DNA of 64,000 nt from Yoonia sp. GPGPB17 (GTDB lineage Bacteria > Pseudomonadota > Alphaproteobacteria > Rhodobacterales > Rhodobacteraceae), in the NCBI RefSeq assembly GCF_037892195.1, contig NZ_JATACI010000002.1, positions 2,418,001 to 2,482,000 of the forward strand. Direction: 5' to 3'. Below, piece after piece: positions 21,217-30,712 of the stretch; within the stretch, counting starts at the first letter, position 1, and every line of letters starts with the position of its first letter. The notes beneath the pieces are model-generated. The model did not search any database and was not told the origin of the DNA. It worked only from the letters and a program-made list of their open reading frames with translations. Both the position numbers and the translations under genes were made by a program.

Positions 21217-22983
21217 AACGCTTGCCCGATCCCGATGTAGACTTGCAAGTCGCGACCCGCATCATCACCATTGGCCTGTGTACCCAGGTCAAGACGAATA
21301 GGCCCGATCCCGGTGTTGTAACGCAGGCCAATGCCGGCACCGGCATGCCATTCGGCATCCTCACCCGGGGTTGCGGTCGCGCCCACTTGGCCAAAGTCGT
21401 AAAAACCGACCAGCGCGATGTTATCGCGCACCATATAGCGGGCCTCTAGCTGCGCACCGACGAAAGACGTACCACCCGTGGTCACGGTCTCGGCCCCATC
21501 CACCGTATCAATACCCAACGACTGGTAAGGCTGACCCCGCACAGTCCCGCCGCCGCCCGAATAAAACAAAAAGTCAGCGGGTGCTTCGGACAAACCGGCC
21601 CCCAGCACGCTGCCCACCTGCACCCGGGCAGCGAGGGTTAACGCCTCCTGTTCGCCTGTGGTCAGATATCCCCGCGCATCACCAAACAGGCGCGACCCGC
21701 TGATATCGCCATCAATACTGACAAAGGGCGTCGCGCTGAGGTCGATGTAATAGCCACTGCTGGCATTTGTCGGCACATCGCGCCGGTCCAATGTGGCGTC
21801 CAACGGCAGCGTCAGCAGCGTGTATTGGCGTGTTTCCAATGCCGTTTCTTCCCGCGCGCGCAGAATACCAACAGCCGGCACGCACGGTCACATCATCGCT
21901 CAAGATACGTGAAAAGCCGGTTTCAAGGGCGACCGTATCCAGCAGGAACTCAGGCTCATCTTCGCGCGAAATCTCACCGCTGAGGAAGTATTCGGTATCG
22001 GGGCCAAATGTGGCAGGCCGGGTGAATGTGCCACCCAACGAGTAATCAACTCCCCCGGTCTCGCCCGTGATGCCTGATATTTCGCCGCCGACGCGAAATC
22101 GTTCTGCCCCTCCCAGAAAGTTCCGGTGCAGCCAGAAAGTCGAGACGGTCAGACCCTCGACCGAGGACAGCTCTAACCCAAAGCCGAAGCGGCGTGGTTT
22201 CGCCTCCGACAGTTGGGCGTTGATGGGCAGGGTATCGCCAGGGCCTATCTGGTCGCTTTCGCTCAAAGCGACGCTTGCAAATGTACCGGTGCGACGCAAG
22301 CGGCGTGCGGCGGCTGCAATCTCGGATGGGGCATAGACCTGACCTGTTGGTAATCCGGCAATTTGCCTGACACGGTCATCGCTGACAGTTTCATTGCCCG
22401 ATACGTTCAGCGGGCCAAACCGCAGACTTGGGCCAGTATCAAGGACGACATCCACATCAAGTTTGGCTTGTTCATGTCGTGCGACAACAGACTGACCAAC
22501 CACCCGGGCCTTGGCATAGCCCAGATCACGCCAACTGTTGATGCTGCCCGCCACCGCCGCCTGGATGCGTGCAGAACGTGCGGTACGACGCGGCCCAAGG
22601 TCCTCTGACACGGTCGTTCGGGGCGGCAGAGGGGCGATCTGGACGTTGCCAAAAGTAAACCGCCGTCCAGGATCAACGGAAATGACGACCTCTTCGATCG
22701 CATCTGGGGCAGCCAGCGGCGCAATATTCGCCGCCTCAACACCGTCAACCGTGATCGAGATCTGACCCCCGTAATAGCCTTGCGCATAAAGTGCCGTCAG
22801 CAGGCGGCGATAGTCTGCGCGGGCAGCGGCGATATAGTCTTGTGGCACGGCTGTATCATCCAATGCACGCAGCAACGACGCATCATTCAAAGCGCCACGC
22901 GCCGCTTCAGAGTTCAGGCGCACATCTTGTGCCACAGCAGGCATGGCGCAAAGAAGCCAAGCAGCGCAAACGTGTCTAAGCAT
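21213..22983 (-). CDS. tamA: Translocation and assembly module outer-membrane protein TamA, frameshifted
   Basis: An Omp85-family outer-membrane protein. The ATG at 22983 (MLRHVCAAWLLCAMPAVAQ) gives a signal peptide. POTRA-like domains follow (QGYYGGQISITVDG, RRFTFGNVQI, LRFGPLNVSGNETVSDDRVRQI), then a barrel domain. The break is at plus-strand base 21873: dropping this A joins VTVRAG to VGILRAREETALETRQY, restoring ~590 residues. The barrel contains the conserved GGGGTVRGQPYQSLG loop (VRGY/F-like) and ends ...VYIGIGQAF with the terminal Phe. It overlaps tamB by ATGA, showing translational coupling. Confidence 0.9.
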
Positions 22984-23135
22984 CTTAAAACATCGCCTCC
23001 CTCGCCCGACGCGCGGCCAAACATCTTTGGTTCCAACCGGGTTTATCCAAGCCGGTCGGTATTTACCAATCACTTCGCAAACATGCGTCGTTTTTGTACT
23101 AGGTCTGATGCCTGCAAGCGGCTAGATTGCCACTT

Positions 23136-24785
23136 ATGAAAGATCTTGCAACACCGCAACAGATGCCTCTGCGCCCGCCGTCAACCGTCATGCGGCTACG
23201 CCGGATGGGTGCTGCGTTTCCCACGCGCCTGTCTTTCCTGCGCACGTTAATGCGCTCGCTGGCTGCCGATAAAGTCCAGGTCACACGCCCTGTCTGGAAC
23301 ATGGACGCCGCTGGTTTTGGCCACGCCGTCTATACCCTGCGCTTTGGCGGTTATGACTATGCGCTGGTCGCCGTATCCACCGATCTGCCGCCTGAAATGC
23401 GCACCGACCGGGTGATCGCGACGGCGTGGGACACCACTTATGTCCTTTATGACGGCATTCCTGACCAAGCTGAGATCGACCGCATCGTCGCCAGCGCCCC
23501 CAAACAAGAGGCCGCCCGCTTTACCGCCCGTGATCTGGTCCTGAGCCGTGCGAACAAATCCGTCCGGCTTTTCGATCATGTGACCGACGCACTGAAAGCA
23601 GGCAAACAACCTGACCCACAAAAAATCCGCGACACCGGCTATCTGATGCGCACCACCGCCGTTTATGGCAACGGCAAATTCGGCATCGCCGATCGCGGCC
23701 ATATCGCCGATCATCCCGGCATGGGCGGCCCCTTTATGGCCGAGATGCTGACCGTTTGGTTGATCCGCGGGTTCACACACGATCTGGCCGAACATGTGGG
23801 TGGCGGCACGCTGTCGCGCGAGGCCAAGCGGCATCTTGGGGTGGGCAACTCCACCGGGCTCGGCATGGCGCCCTTCGTTGTGAACCACCCGCTATTGCTG
23901 GATGCATGGATGGCGGTGCGCGAAACTGCCATCGCGCGGGTGCGGGCGATCCCCCGCCTTGATGAGGACCAGATAGGCCGCATCTATGATCTTGTGATCC
24001 GGGTCGCGCAGTATCTTGCGGAATGGAATGTACCCGATGATATCGCCTCAGAACGCATCGCAACAATGCGCGACGAATGGCCCAAGTTTGCCGCGACACT
24101 AACGCCCGAGGCGCTGTCAGCCGAACAGCCCATTCACCGCATCATCACACAAAGCGCGCAGTGGTCCGTTGATACCCAAGAGCTAATCGCAGCCCTGATG
24201 TTAGAGCCCTTTGGCGATCTGATTGACGGGCTGACCGACTGCATGGCGACACCTTTTGTGCCCGAGTTGGACCCGACCATGTCCTGCGCTGACCTTAAGG
24301 CGCTAATCGCGGCTGATTGGGATTGGGCTTGCGACGTCGATTATGACGCCCCTGCGGAATGCGCCCAGTTCTGGTACGTCTCGGAGGAAAAACTCGAACC
24401 CCGTCTGGGCAACCGCCATGAAGAACCCGGCGCGGAATTGGAAACGCCGCTTGATATCGGGCGGCAGGTCAAAGCATTGACCGCCGATCTGACGGGTGGC
24501 GACACGCCGGTCGGTCGGTTTCTGGCCATGTATCCTGAACACCGCGCCGCAACGCGTCGTGTGCAATCACTGGCGCGCCACCCCTACGGCGAAATCCGCG
24601 ACAACCTGATTGGCGACGCCTGCCTGCCCATCGACATTCTGCGCTGCAAACTAGCGTTTTTTGGTGCGGGCAAGTTTGACCCGAAATCTGACCGCTGGAC
24701 GCGGATCACCCTCGCGCAGGGTGCGCCACTCTTTGACGAGTTGGACAATGCCGACGACTGGTGGCTGCCGGTGGCGAATATCTGA
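23136..24785 (+). CDS. Uncharacterised conserved protein, 549 aa, operonic with DUF3726 gene
   Basis: A 549-residue soluble protein starting at ATG 23136. I recognise no catalytic family. Recurrent features are an N-terminal VTRPVWNMDAAGFGHAVYTLRFGGYDYALVA block, a central GNGKFGIADRGHI and GGPFMAEMLTVWLIRGFTHDLAEHV block, and RHLGVGNSTGLGMAPFVVNHPLLLDAW, which is Gly/Asn-rich and looks like an active-site or ligand-binding loop. The C-terminal third has HPYGEIRDNLIGDACLPIDILRCKLA. The next gene overlaps its stop by one base, so the pair is translated together. Homologues seem to be confined to marine alphaproteobacteria in my experience; the role is unknown. Confidence 0.7.
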   Translation: MKDLATPQQMPLRPPSTVMRLRRMGAAFPTRLSFLRTLMRSLAADKVQVTRPVWNMDAAGFGHAVYTLRFGGYDYALVAVSTDLPPEMRTDRVIATAWDTTYVLYDGIPDQAEIDRIVASAPKQEAARFTARDLVLSRANKSVRLFDHVTDALKAGKQPDPQKIRDTGYLMRTTAVYGNGKFGIADRGHIADHPGMGGPFMAEMLTVWLIRGFTHDLAEHVGGGTLSREAKRHLGVGNSTGLGMAPFVVNHPLLLDAWMAVRETAIARVRAIPRLDEDQIGRIYDLVIRVAQYLAEWNVPDDIASERIATMRDEWPKFAATLTPEALSAEQPIHRIITQSAQWSVDTQELIAALMLEPFGDLIDGLTDCMATPFVPELDPTMSCADLKALIAADWDWACDVDYDAPAECAQFWYVSEEKLEPRLGNRHEEPGAELETPLDIGRQVKALTADLTGGDTPVGRFLAMYPEHRAATRRVQSLARHPYGEIRDNLIGDACLPIDILRCKLAFFGAGKFDPKSDRWTRITLAQGAPLFDELDNADDWWLPVANI

Positions 24786-25303
24786 TGAAATCCCTGAATG
24801 AGGTCGCAGGTATGGTGCAAAAGGCCGCACGCGGTGCGGGCTTTCCGGTTGGACAGGCCGAAGACCTGGGGCGTATCGCTGCCTTTCTCGCAGGAACAGG
24901 GGGCAGCATTGCACCAGTGACCGCAGCGTTGCAGGAACCGGTAAGCGCGGTTGACGTCCGCTGGCAAGACGACAGGATCGAGGTCGCTCAAGGCCCCGCA
25001 ATCCTGATCGGCCCCATTGTTCGGGATGCCTTTGCGATGGGATGCACGACGGCTGTACTGGCGGATACGGCCCACGCCCCGCTGGTTAGCGCATGTCTTG
25101 CGCAATCAGGGATCGCGCAGAAATGGGATGGTTGCACCGTAACGCCCAGCGACACGACCGTCCTGAAACCCGCTTGCAAAGCGGTCACGATCCCGACAGA
25201 TGACTGGCAAATATGGCAGGGCCTTGCGGCAAAGACCTATGTGCCAGAGACCGCGTCCTCGCGGTTGGCGGGGGCTGGCGCAGGGCTGACGGACAACGAT
25301 TAG
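24785..25303 (+). CDS. DUF3726 family protein
   Basis: A 172-residue protein beginning with an ATG that shares a base with the preceding stop. Its opening ([35 protein letters not shown]) is the characteristic DUF3726 start: a helix rich in Ala followed by a GxGxxxGQAEDL-like turn. The remainder is divergent. The family is usually found next to the 550-residue protein upstream, suggesting they act together, perhaps as two parts of one enzyme. Its stop overlaps the convergent truA gene by four bases. Confidence 0.7.
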   Translation: MKSLNEVAGMVQKAARGAGFPVGQAEDLGRIAAFLAGTGGSIAPVTAALQEPVSAVDVRWQDDRIEVAQGPAILIGPIVRDAFAMGCTTAVLADTAHAPLVSACLAQSGIAQKWDGCTVTPSDTTVLKPACKAVTIPTDDWQIWQGLAAKTYVPETASSRLAGAGAGLTDND

Positions 25304-26067
25304 GCGAACGGGTTCTGGGGGTATTTGACGCCCGCGAGATACAAGCCGTGCGGCGGTGATACCGGACCGCACGCGCTACGATCCTTAGCGGCCAAAGCTT
25401 TCCCGACATCATCCGGCGTCCAGGCTCCGGCACCAACACGTTCCAATGTGCCGACAAAACTGCGCACCTGATTATGCAGAAAAGACCGGGCGCGGACATG
25501 GAAGCGATATTCGGTGCCATTCGCGCGCGGCACGACCTCAACCCGCAATTCATCCAATGTCTTGACCGGGCTTTTCGCCTGACAAATTGACGACCGGAAC
25601 GTCATGAAATCATGGTTTCCAACCAAATGGTCCGCCCCCGCCTGCATGGCGGCGGCATCCAGAGGATGGTTCACCCGCCACATCTGCCCCGCCTCTGACG
25701 TTAGCGGCGCACGGCGCGACATCAGGCGAAAGAGGTACTGGCGCTCGGCCGCATCGAAACGGGCGTGCCAGTCGTCTGCGACCATCGCGCAATCCAGGAT
25801 CGCGACTGGCGCAGGTTTCAAATGAAAATTCAGCGCCTCGGACAGCCGAAAAGGATCCCACTCCCGCGCCAAATCACAATGGGCGACTTGGCCCTTTGCG
25901 TGCACCCCCGCATCAGTGCGTCCTGCCGCCGCAATCGTGTGTTCGCGCGGTTCCAGCTTGGCCAAGGCGGCCTCAATCGCGCCTTGTACCGAGGGCTGAT
26001 CGTTCTGTCGCTGCCACCCGGCAAAGGGGGCGCCATGGTATTCAACAAGAAGGGCATAACGAGGCAT
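25300..26067 (-). CDS. truA: tRNA pseudouridine(38-40) synthase
   Basis: A 255-residue TruA enzyme that modifies U38-U40 of the tRNA anticodon arm. The start [21 protein letters not shown] matches the family, the catalytic Asp lies in [17 protein letters not shown], and the RNA-binding [20 protein letters not shown] and C-terminal APPHGLYL-type segment (here [14 protein letters not shown]) are present. Length is normal for alphaproteobacteria. The gene is convergent with the DUF3726 gene and divergent from ycjX. Confidence 0.95.
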   Translation of the reverse strand: MPRYALLVEYHGAPFAGWQRQNDQPSVQGAIEAALAKLEPREHTIAAAGRTDAGVHAKGQVAHCDLAREWDPFRLSEALNFHLKPAPVAILDCAMVADDWHARFDAAERQYLFRLMSRRAPLTSEAGQMWRVNHPLDAAAMQAGADHLVGNHDFMTFRSSICQAKSPVKTLDELRVEVVPRANGTEYRFHVRARSFLHNQVRSFVGTLERVGAGAWTPDDVGKALAAKDRSACGPVSPPHGLYLAGVKYPQNPFA

Positions 26068-26162
26068 CTGATCCGATTAGGGGGAGCATCGGATAAAATC
26101 AATCCCTACACATCGCATGCCACCGTCCCTATCTTGCCCCTAAAGCATTGAAAGGGCCTGTT

Positions 26163-27575
26163 TTGGTCATCTCTACCATAGCCGACCAGATTACCCGCAT
26201 GGTTGAGGGGGTCAGCGACACACTCTCAGCGCCCTTTAGCGATCCGGTGATCAGGCTGGGCGTGACCGGGCTGTCGCGCGCGGGCAAGACGGTGTTTATC
26301 ACCTCACTTGTCGCCAATCTGATGGATCGGGGTCGGATGCCGCAACTGGAGGCGGCGGCGACCGGGGCCATCCGCACGGCATATTTGCAGCCACAGCCCG
26401 ACGACACGGTGCCGCGGTTTCATTACGAGGCTTATCTTTCCCAACTGACGGCACCTGAGCCAAGCTGGCCTGATGGCACACGTCAGATCAGCGAATTGCG
26501 TCTGTCTTTACGTGTCCAGCCCAGCGGGTTGTTATCCGGTATCTCCGGCCCGCGCACGGTGCATATCGACATTGTCGATTATCCGGGTGAGTGGTTGCTG
26601 GATTTAGGGCTGTTGGATCAGACCTATGCAGAATGGTCAGATGCGGCCTTGAGCCGTGCACGCGGACGACCCGGCGGCGAAGACTATGTGGCGCTGGTCG
26701 CTGGCGTTGATCCGACGGTCCGGCTGGACGAACCCGAAGCGCAAGTGCTGGCCGAACGCTTTACTGCGCATCTGCGCGAAGCGCGTGAGGCAGGGTTTTC
26801 TGACTGTTCGCCCGGTCGGTTCCTGCTGCCCGGCGATCTTGCCGGTTCGCCTGTGCTCACCTTCGCACCGCTCCCCACCACCCGCTATCCACGCGGATCA
26901 TTGGGGCGTGAGTTTGAGCGGCGCTTTGAAAGCTATAAACGCAATATTGTGCGGCCTTTCTTCCGCGATCACTTTGCCAAGATCGACCGCCAGATTGTTC
27001 TGGTCGACGTGTTGGGCGCGATCCACGCTGGCCCTGCCGCGCTGGACGATCTGCGCAGTGCCATGGCCCGCATTCTTGGGGCCTTCCGCCCCGGGCGCAA
27101 CGCATTCCTCACCCGTATCTTCCAAGGGCGCAGGGTCGAGAAAATCCTTTTTGCCGCCACCAAGGCCGACCACCTACACCACAGCCAGCACCCGCAACTG
27201 ACCGCGATCACCGAAGCGCTGCTGCGCGAAGCCAAGGACCGCGCTGACTTTGCCGGGGCACAAACTGCTGCGATGTCGATTGCGGCATTGCGCACAACGG
27301 TCGAGGAAACGGTCGATCACAAAGACGGCCCGCTCGATGTGGTCCGCGGTCGGTTGCTTGACACCAATAAACAGGCCGCCTTCTACCCCGGCAAACTGCC
27401 GTCCGATCCGGCCCATCTACTCGCACCCGCACGCGAAGGCTCGGACACATGGCTGGATGCCGACTACAGCATCATGAACTTCGCCCCCGCCCCGCTGACC
27501 CGACGGCCGGGCGACGGGCCGCCGCATATCCGGTTGGACAAAGCGGCACAGTTCCTGTTTGGAGATCGACTATGA
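26163..27575 (+). CDS. ycjX: YcjX-family P-loop GTPase/ATPase (DUF463)
   Basis: About 470 residues. Walker A is GLSRAGKTVFITSL near residue 33, with IDIVDYPGEWLLDL as the second nucleotide-binding segment and FAATKADHLHHSQH as a likely G4-like motif. The family is widespread in proteobacteria, is paired with a DUF697 membrane protein and is linked to envelope stress, but its biochemical role is not settled. A TTG at 26163, preceded by AAAGGG (26151-26156), fits family N termini (VISTIADQ); a TTG at 26148 is an alternative. It overlaps the next gene by ATGA, so they are coupled. Confidence 0.88.
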   Translation: MVISTIADQITRMVEGVSDTLSAPFSDPVIRLGVTGLSRAGKTVFITSLVANLMDRGRMPQLEAAATGAIRTAYLQPQPDDTVPRFHYEAYLSQLTAPEPSWPDGTRQISELRLSLRVQPSGLLSGISGPRTVHIDIVDYPGEWLLDLGLLDQTYAEWSDAALSRARGRPGGEDYVALVAGVDPTVRLDEPEAQVLAERFTAHLREAREAGFSDCSPGRFLLPGDLAGSPVLTFAPLPTTRYPRGSLGREFERRFESYKRNIVRPFFRDHFAKIDRQIVLVDVLGAIHAGPAALDDLRSAMARILGAFRPGRNAFLTRIFQGRRVEKILFAATKADHLHHSQHPQLTAITEALLREAKDRADFAGAQTAAMSIAALRTTVEETVDHKDGPLDVVRGRLLDTNKQAAFYPGKLPSDPAHLLAPAREGSDTWLDADYSIMNFAPAPLTRRPGDGPPHIRLDKAAQFLFGDRL

Positions 27576-28561
27576 ACCGCGGCCCCGTATTGATCGACCT
27601 TGAAGGCACCGAGGCGGCAAAACCTGACGCAGCCCCTGCTGTTCAGGATGACATCGACGCGCCGCAAGGGGTGGCGATGCAACAGGTTGCCGCCATCGCA
27701 GCGCGCCGTCCGTCGCGATTGGCCCGGTGGTTCTGGTTGATCGCCATCACGCTCGTTGGTTTTATCGTCTCGCTGGCGGCATGGGACTATATCACCGGCT
27801 TGCTGACACGCTCACCCGTCTTGGGTGGCATTGCGACGGCCCTGATCGGGCTTTTGCTACTAATTCTCTGCATCATCGGCCTGCGGGAACTGGCGACCTT
27901 TGGGCGGTTGCGCAAGCTCGATAGCATTCAACACGAAGCCGCCAGTGCACTGGCCTCACTTGACCTCAGGGATGCCCGTACTGTCGTGGCCGATCTTGAA
28001 GGTCTTTACAGTAACCGTGAGGATACGGCCTGGGGGCGCGCTGAACTGAAAGCGCGGCAAGGCGATGTTCTTGATGCCGATGGACTGCTGGGATTGGCTG
28101 AAACCGCGCTATTGGCTCCGCTTGATGCCCGCGCGCAACGCGAGGTTGAAGCAGCAACAAGACAGGTGGCAACAGTTACCGCTATTGTGCCGCTGGCCTT
28201 GGCTGATCTTTTCACCGCCCTTACGGCAAACCTGCGCATGATCCGACGAATTGCGGAAATCTATGGTGGACGTTCGGGGACCTTGGGCAGCTGGCGATTG
28301 ACACGCACGGTGTTGACACATCTTGTGGCCACCGGTGCAGTCGCCGTCGGGGATGACCTGATCGGGTCAGTGGCGGGTGGTGGTGTCCTGTCAAAAGTGT
28401 CGCGTCGCTTTGGTGAAGGGGTGATCAACGGTGCGCTAACCGCACGCGTCGGGGTCGCCGCAATTGAAGTTTGTCGCCCACTTCCATTTCACGCCGCTAA
28501 GAAGCCGTCGGTCAGCGGTCTTGTCGGCCGCGCGATGAGCGGGCTTTTCGGTCGCGACTAG
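27572..28561 (+). CDS. ycjF: YcjF/TIGR01620-family membrane protein (DUF697)
   Basis: A 329-residue partner of YcjX, with two hydrophobic segments after an 80-residue cytosolic N terminus (LARWFWLIAITLVGFIVSLAAW and LGGIATALIGLLLLILCIIGL) and a C-terminal DUF697-type domain (TAIVPLALADLFTALTANLRMIRRIAEIYGGRSGTLGSW, VATGAVAVGDDLIGSVAGGGVLSKVSRRFGEGVINGALTARVG). It begins within the ycjX stop and is convergent with the sensor kinase, whose stop overlaps its last four bases. Function is inferred only from the pair. Confidence 0.85.
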   Translation: MNRGPVLIDLEGTEAAKPDAAPAVQDDIDAPQGVAMQQVAAIAARRPSRLARWFWLIAITLVGFIVSLAAWDYITGLLTRSPVLGGIATALIGLLLLILCIIGLRELATFGRLRKLDSIQHEAASALASLDLRDARTVVADLEGLYSNREDTAWGRAELKARQGDVLDADGLLGLAETALLAPLDARAQREVEAATRQVATVTAIVPLALADLFTALTANLRMIRRIAEIYGGRSGTLGSWRLTRTVLTHLVATGAVAVGDDLIGSVAGGGVLSKVSRRFGEGVINGALTARVGVAAIEVCRPLPFHAAKKPSVSGLVGRAMSGLFGRD

Positions 28562-29910
28562 TCCGCGCGCTTGGCAGAAGCGAACGGCAAGCGCATCAGC
28601 ACTGCAAGACCGCCCAGCGCATCGTCTTTGGATAGCAAAATCTTTCCGCCGTAGGCATGGATCAGGTCATGTGCAATCGCTAGTCCGAGGCCAGTGCCTG
28701 GCTTTGACGTATCAAGGCGCTGACCACTTTGTGTCGCCTTTGCCACTTCATCTTTCGGAATACCCGGCCCGTCATCCGCAATTGAAATCATGATCTGACC
28801 GTCGGTCGCCACTCTGGCCTCCAGCTTCACCTCGGACTTGGCCCATTTCAGCGCATTGTCCAAGAGGTTGCCCATCACTTCCTCAAAATCATTCTGATCC
28901 ATACGCACGCGCAGGTTTTCATCATAGGAGGCGGTGAAGGTCTTGCCCTCATTGCGGGCAAGTGCCGTAAAGGCGCGCTGCATCCTGCCAAGGGCGGTAT
29001 CCAGCTCGGTTGCCACCCCAACGGTCGCATCTGTCCCATCGGCGCGCATCCGGGCAAAAGACCGTTTGAGTTGGGCATCCAGCCGGTCAAGCGCATCAAC
29101 GGCCTCTTGCACATCGGTGCCTTCCATCATCAGGTTGTCCAACTCGTTGCGCATAATCGCTGAGGGGGTCTTAATCGCATGGGCAAGGTCAGCGGCCTGA
29201 CGGCGCGAACGGCGCATGATATCGCGGTTTCGCTCCATCAGCGTATTGATGTCGTTGACCAGCGGAGCGACCTCAATCGGGTAGCTTTGCACCTCAAGTC
29301 CGTCATCCTGCTCCCAGCGCCCCGACACATCCTGACGCAGCTTGTTGAGCGGTTGTAGGACGACCGCCACTTGTGTCAGCGCACCCAGAACACCCACAAA
29401 GGACACGAATGCAAAGGCGGTTAACAGGGTGTTACGCAAAACAACCTGATCTTCCTCAAAGCTACGCAGCGATGACGCTACCTGAACATGCCACATCGTC
29501 CCGTCATTGATGGATACCCACTGGCCAATTGCGAATACGGATTCACCGGCAGGCCCGATCACTTCGCGCATCTGGCGCTCGCCCGAGAGGCCAGTCGGAC
29601 CGGGCAGTCGTTCTTGCTCCAGGGACGGAGAAGCGTAAATCGCGCCACTGTCCGTCTGAACCTGCCAATACTGCCCTGAAAACGGGACTTGATAGGCCAG
29701 ATCGCCAATCGCACGAGCAAGATCATCGGCAGAGTTGCTATTGTTGGACACAGCCACGATGGCCTGTGCATGGCGTGTTTCCAACACTTCGATAAAACGT
29801 GCCTGCGTTTGGGACGTCAAATAAGAGGATACACCGGCCAATCCCAGCACGATAATCGCCACGGCCCATAGGATACCACCCGTGACAGCACGGGCGCGCA
29901 GCGATGTCAT
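28558..29910 (-). CDS. Two-component sensor histidine kinase, PhoQ-like
   Basis: A 450-residue membrane kinase with an N-terminal transmembrane helix (GGILWAVAIIVLGLAGVSSYL), a ~110-residue periplasmic sensor domain, a second helix (LLTAFAFVSFVGVLGAL), a HAMP-like segment, the phosphoacceptor H-box LAHAIKTPSAIMRNELD, and an ATPase domain with N-box NLLDNALKWAKSEV, G1 DDGPGI and G2 GTGLGLAIAHDL. The residue after the His is Ala rather than Glu/Asp, as in PhoQ-type kinases (LTHSLKTP). It overlaps the response-regulator gene by four bases. The stimulus is unknown; magnesium or acid sensing is only an analogy. Confidence 0.9.
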   Translation of the reverse strand: MTSLRARAVTGGILWAVAIIVLGLAGVSSYLTSQTQARFIEVLETRHAQAIVAVSNNSNSADDLARAIGDLAYQVPFSGQYWQVQTDSGAIYASPSLEQERLPGPTGLSGERQMREVIGPAGESVFAIGQWVSINDGTMWHVQVASSLRSFEEDQVVLRNTLLTAFAFVSFVGVLGALTQVAVVLQPLNKLRQDVSGRWEQDDGLEVQSYPIEVAPLVNDINTLMERNRDIMRRSRRQAADLAHAIKTPSAIMRNELDNLMMEGTDVQEAVDALDRLDAQLKRSFARMRADGTDATVGVATELDTALGRMQRAFTALARNEGKTFTASYDENLRVRMDQNDFEEVMGNLLDNALKWAKSEVKLEARVATDGQIMISIADDGPGIPKDEVAKATQSGQRLDTSKPGTGLGLAIAHDLIHAYGGKILLSKDDALGGLAVLMRLPFASAKRAD

Positions 29911-30569
29911 GCGCTTGCTTTGATCACGTAGCCTCTGCCGCGTACCGTTTCGATCAGGTCACTGCCAAGCTTCTTGCGCAGCCGGTTCACGAAGACCGCA
30001 ATCGTATTGGAGTCGCGATCCCCATCGTGCTGATAGATGTGATCGGACAGCTCAGTCCGCGACACAAGGCGACCAGAGTTATGGAACAGATACGACAGCA
30101 CGGCAATTTCCTGCGAGGTCAGGTTCATGGGAACGCCATCCACCATAACCTGATTGGTGCGTGTATCAAATGTCACGTCGTCTTTGGAAAAGACTGGGGT
30201 TGCCTTGCCAGCCTTGCGGCGGATCAGGGCGCGTACTCGCGCCGAAAGCTCGGCCATATGGAACGGTTTGGTCAGATAATCATCGGCACCCGCATCCAGC
30301 CCATCGACACGATCGGTCCAGTCATTGCGGGCGGTCAGGATCAGGATTGAGGTTTCATTGCCTCCGCTGCGCAGGTTTTTCAATACCGTCAAGCCATCCC
30401 GAATAGGCAGGCCCAGATCGAGAATTATGACGTCATAGGGCTCAGTTTCACCAAGATACTGTGCCTCAGCCCCATCAACCGCCACGTCAACGGTCAGGCC
30501 TTCGGACGTCAATGTTTTCTTCAGTTGGCTCGCGAGCACGGGCTCGTCTTCAGCAATCAGTATACGCAT
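29907..30569 (-). CDS. OmpR/PhoP-family response regulator
   Basis: A 220-residue regulator with an N-terminal receiver domain: acidic pair in AEDE, phosphoacceptor Asp in ILDLGLPIRDG, Thr in LTARNDW, and Lys in YLTKPFHM. A winged-helix DNA-binding domain follows (MNLTSQEIAVLSYLFHNSGRLVSRTELSDHIYQ, NTIAVFVNRLRKKLGSDLIETVRGRGYVI). The 4-base ATGA overlap with the kinase gene supports a matched pair. Target genes cannot be read from this window. Divergent from the acyl-CoA ligase gene. Confidence 0.93.
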   Translation of the reverse strand: MRILIAEDEPVLASQLKKTLTSEGLTVDVAVDGAEAQYLGETEPYDVIILDLGLPIRDGLTVLKNLRSGGNETSILILTARNDWTDRVDGLDAGADDYLTKPFHMAELSARVRALIRRKAGKATPVFSKDDVTFDTRTNQVMVDGVPMNLTSQEIAVLSYLFHNSGRLVSRTELSDHIYQHDGDRDSNTIAVFVNRLRKKLGSDLIETVRGRGYVIKASA

Positions 30570-30687
30570 GGGGGTTGGCTATCGGTGTGAGGTGGCAAAA
30601 GTTTGACGAATATACGACAGTACACAGTTTGATTTTGTTCGTTGCAAGGCCCCAAACGCCCAAATTTATGAAGCAATTGACAAGAAT

Positions 30688-30701
30688 TGAACAAACGTTC
30701 A
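30688..30701. promoter_or_regulatory. Palindrome, possible repressor operator before acyl-CoA ligase
   Basis: TGAAC-AAAC-GTTCA is a 14-base inverted repeat with five-base arms located 11 bases upstream of the ATG at 30713, in an AT-rich leader. Operators of TetR- or FadR-like repressors of fatty- or aromatic-acid catabolism have this kind of symmetry, but no regulator gene adjoins it, so the identification is only a suggestion. Confidence 0.4.
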
Positions 30702-30712
30702 TTTTTTACGCG

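Noticed and set aside
28558..29910. Inactive histidine kinase because the residue after the H-box His is Ala
   Set aside because: PhoQ-type kinases also lack the acidic residue and are active; all ATP-binding boxes are intact.
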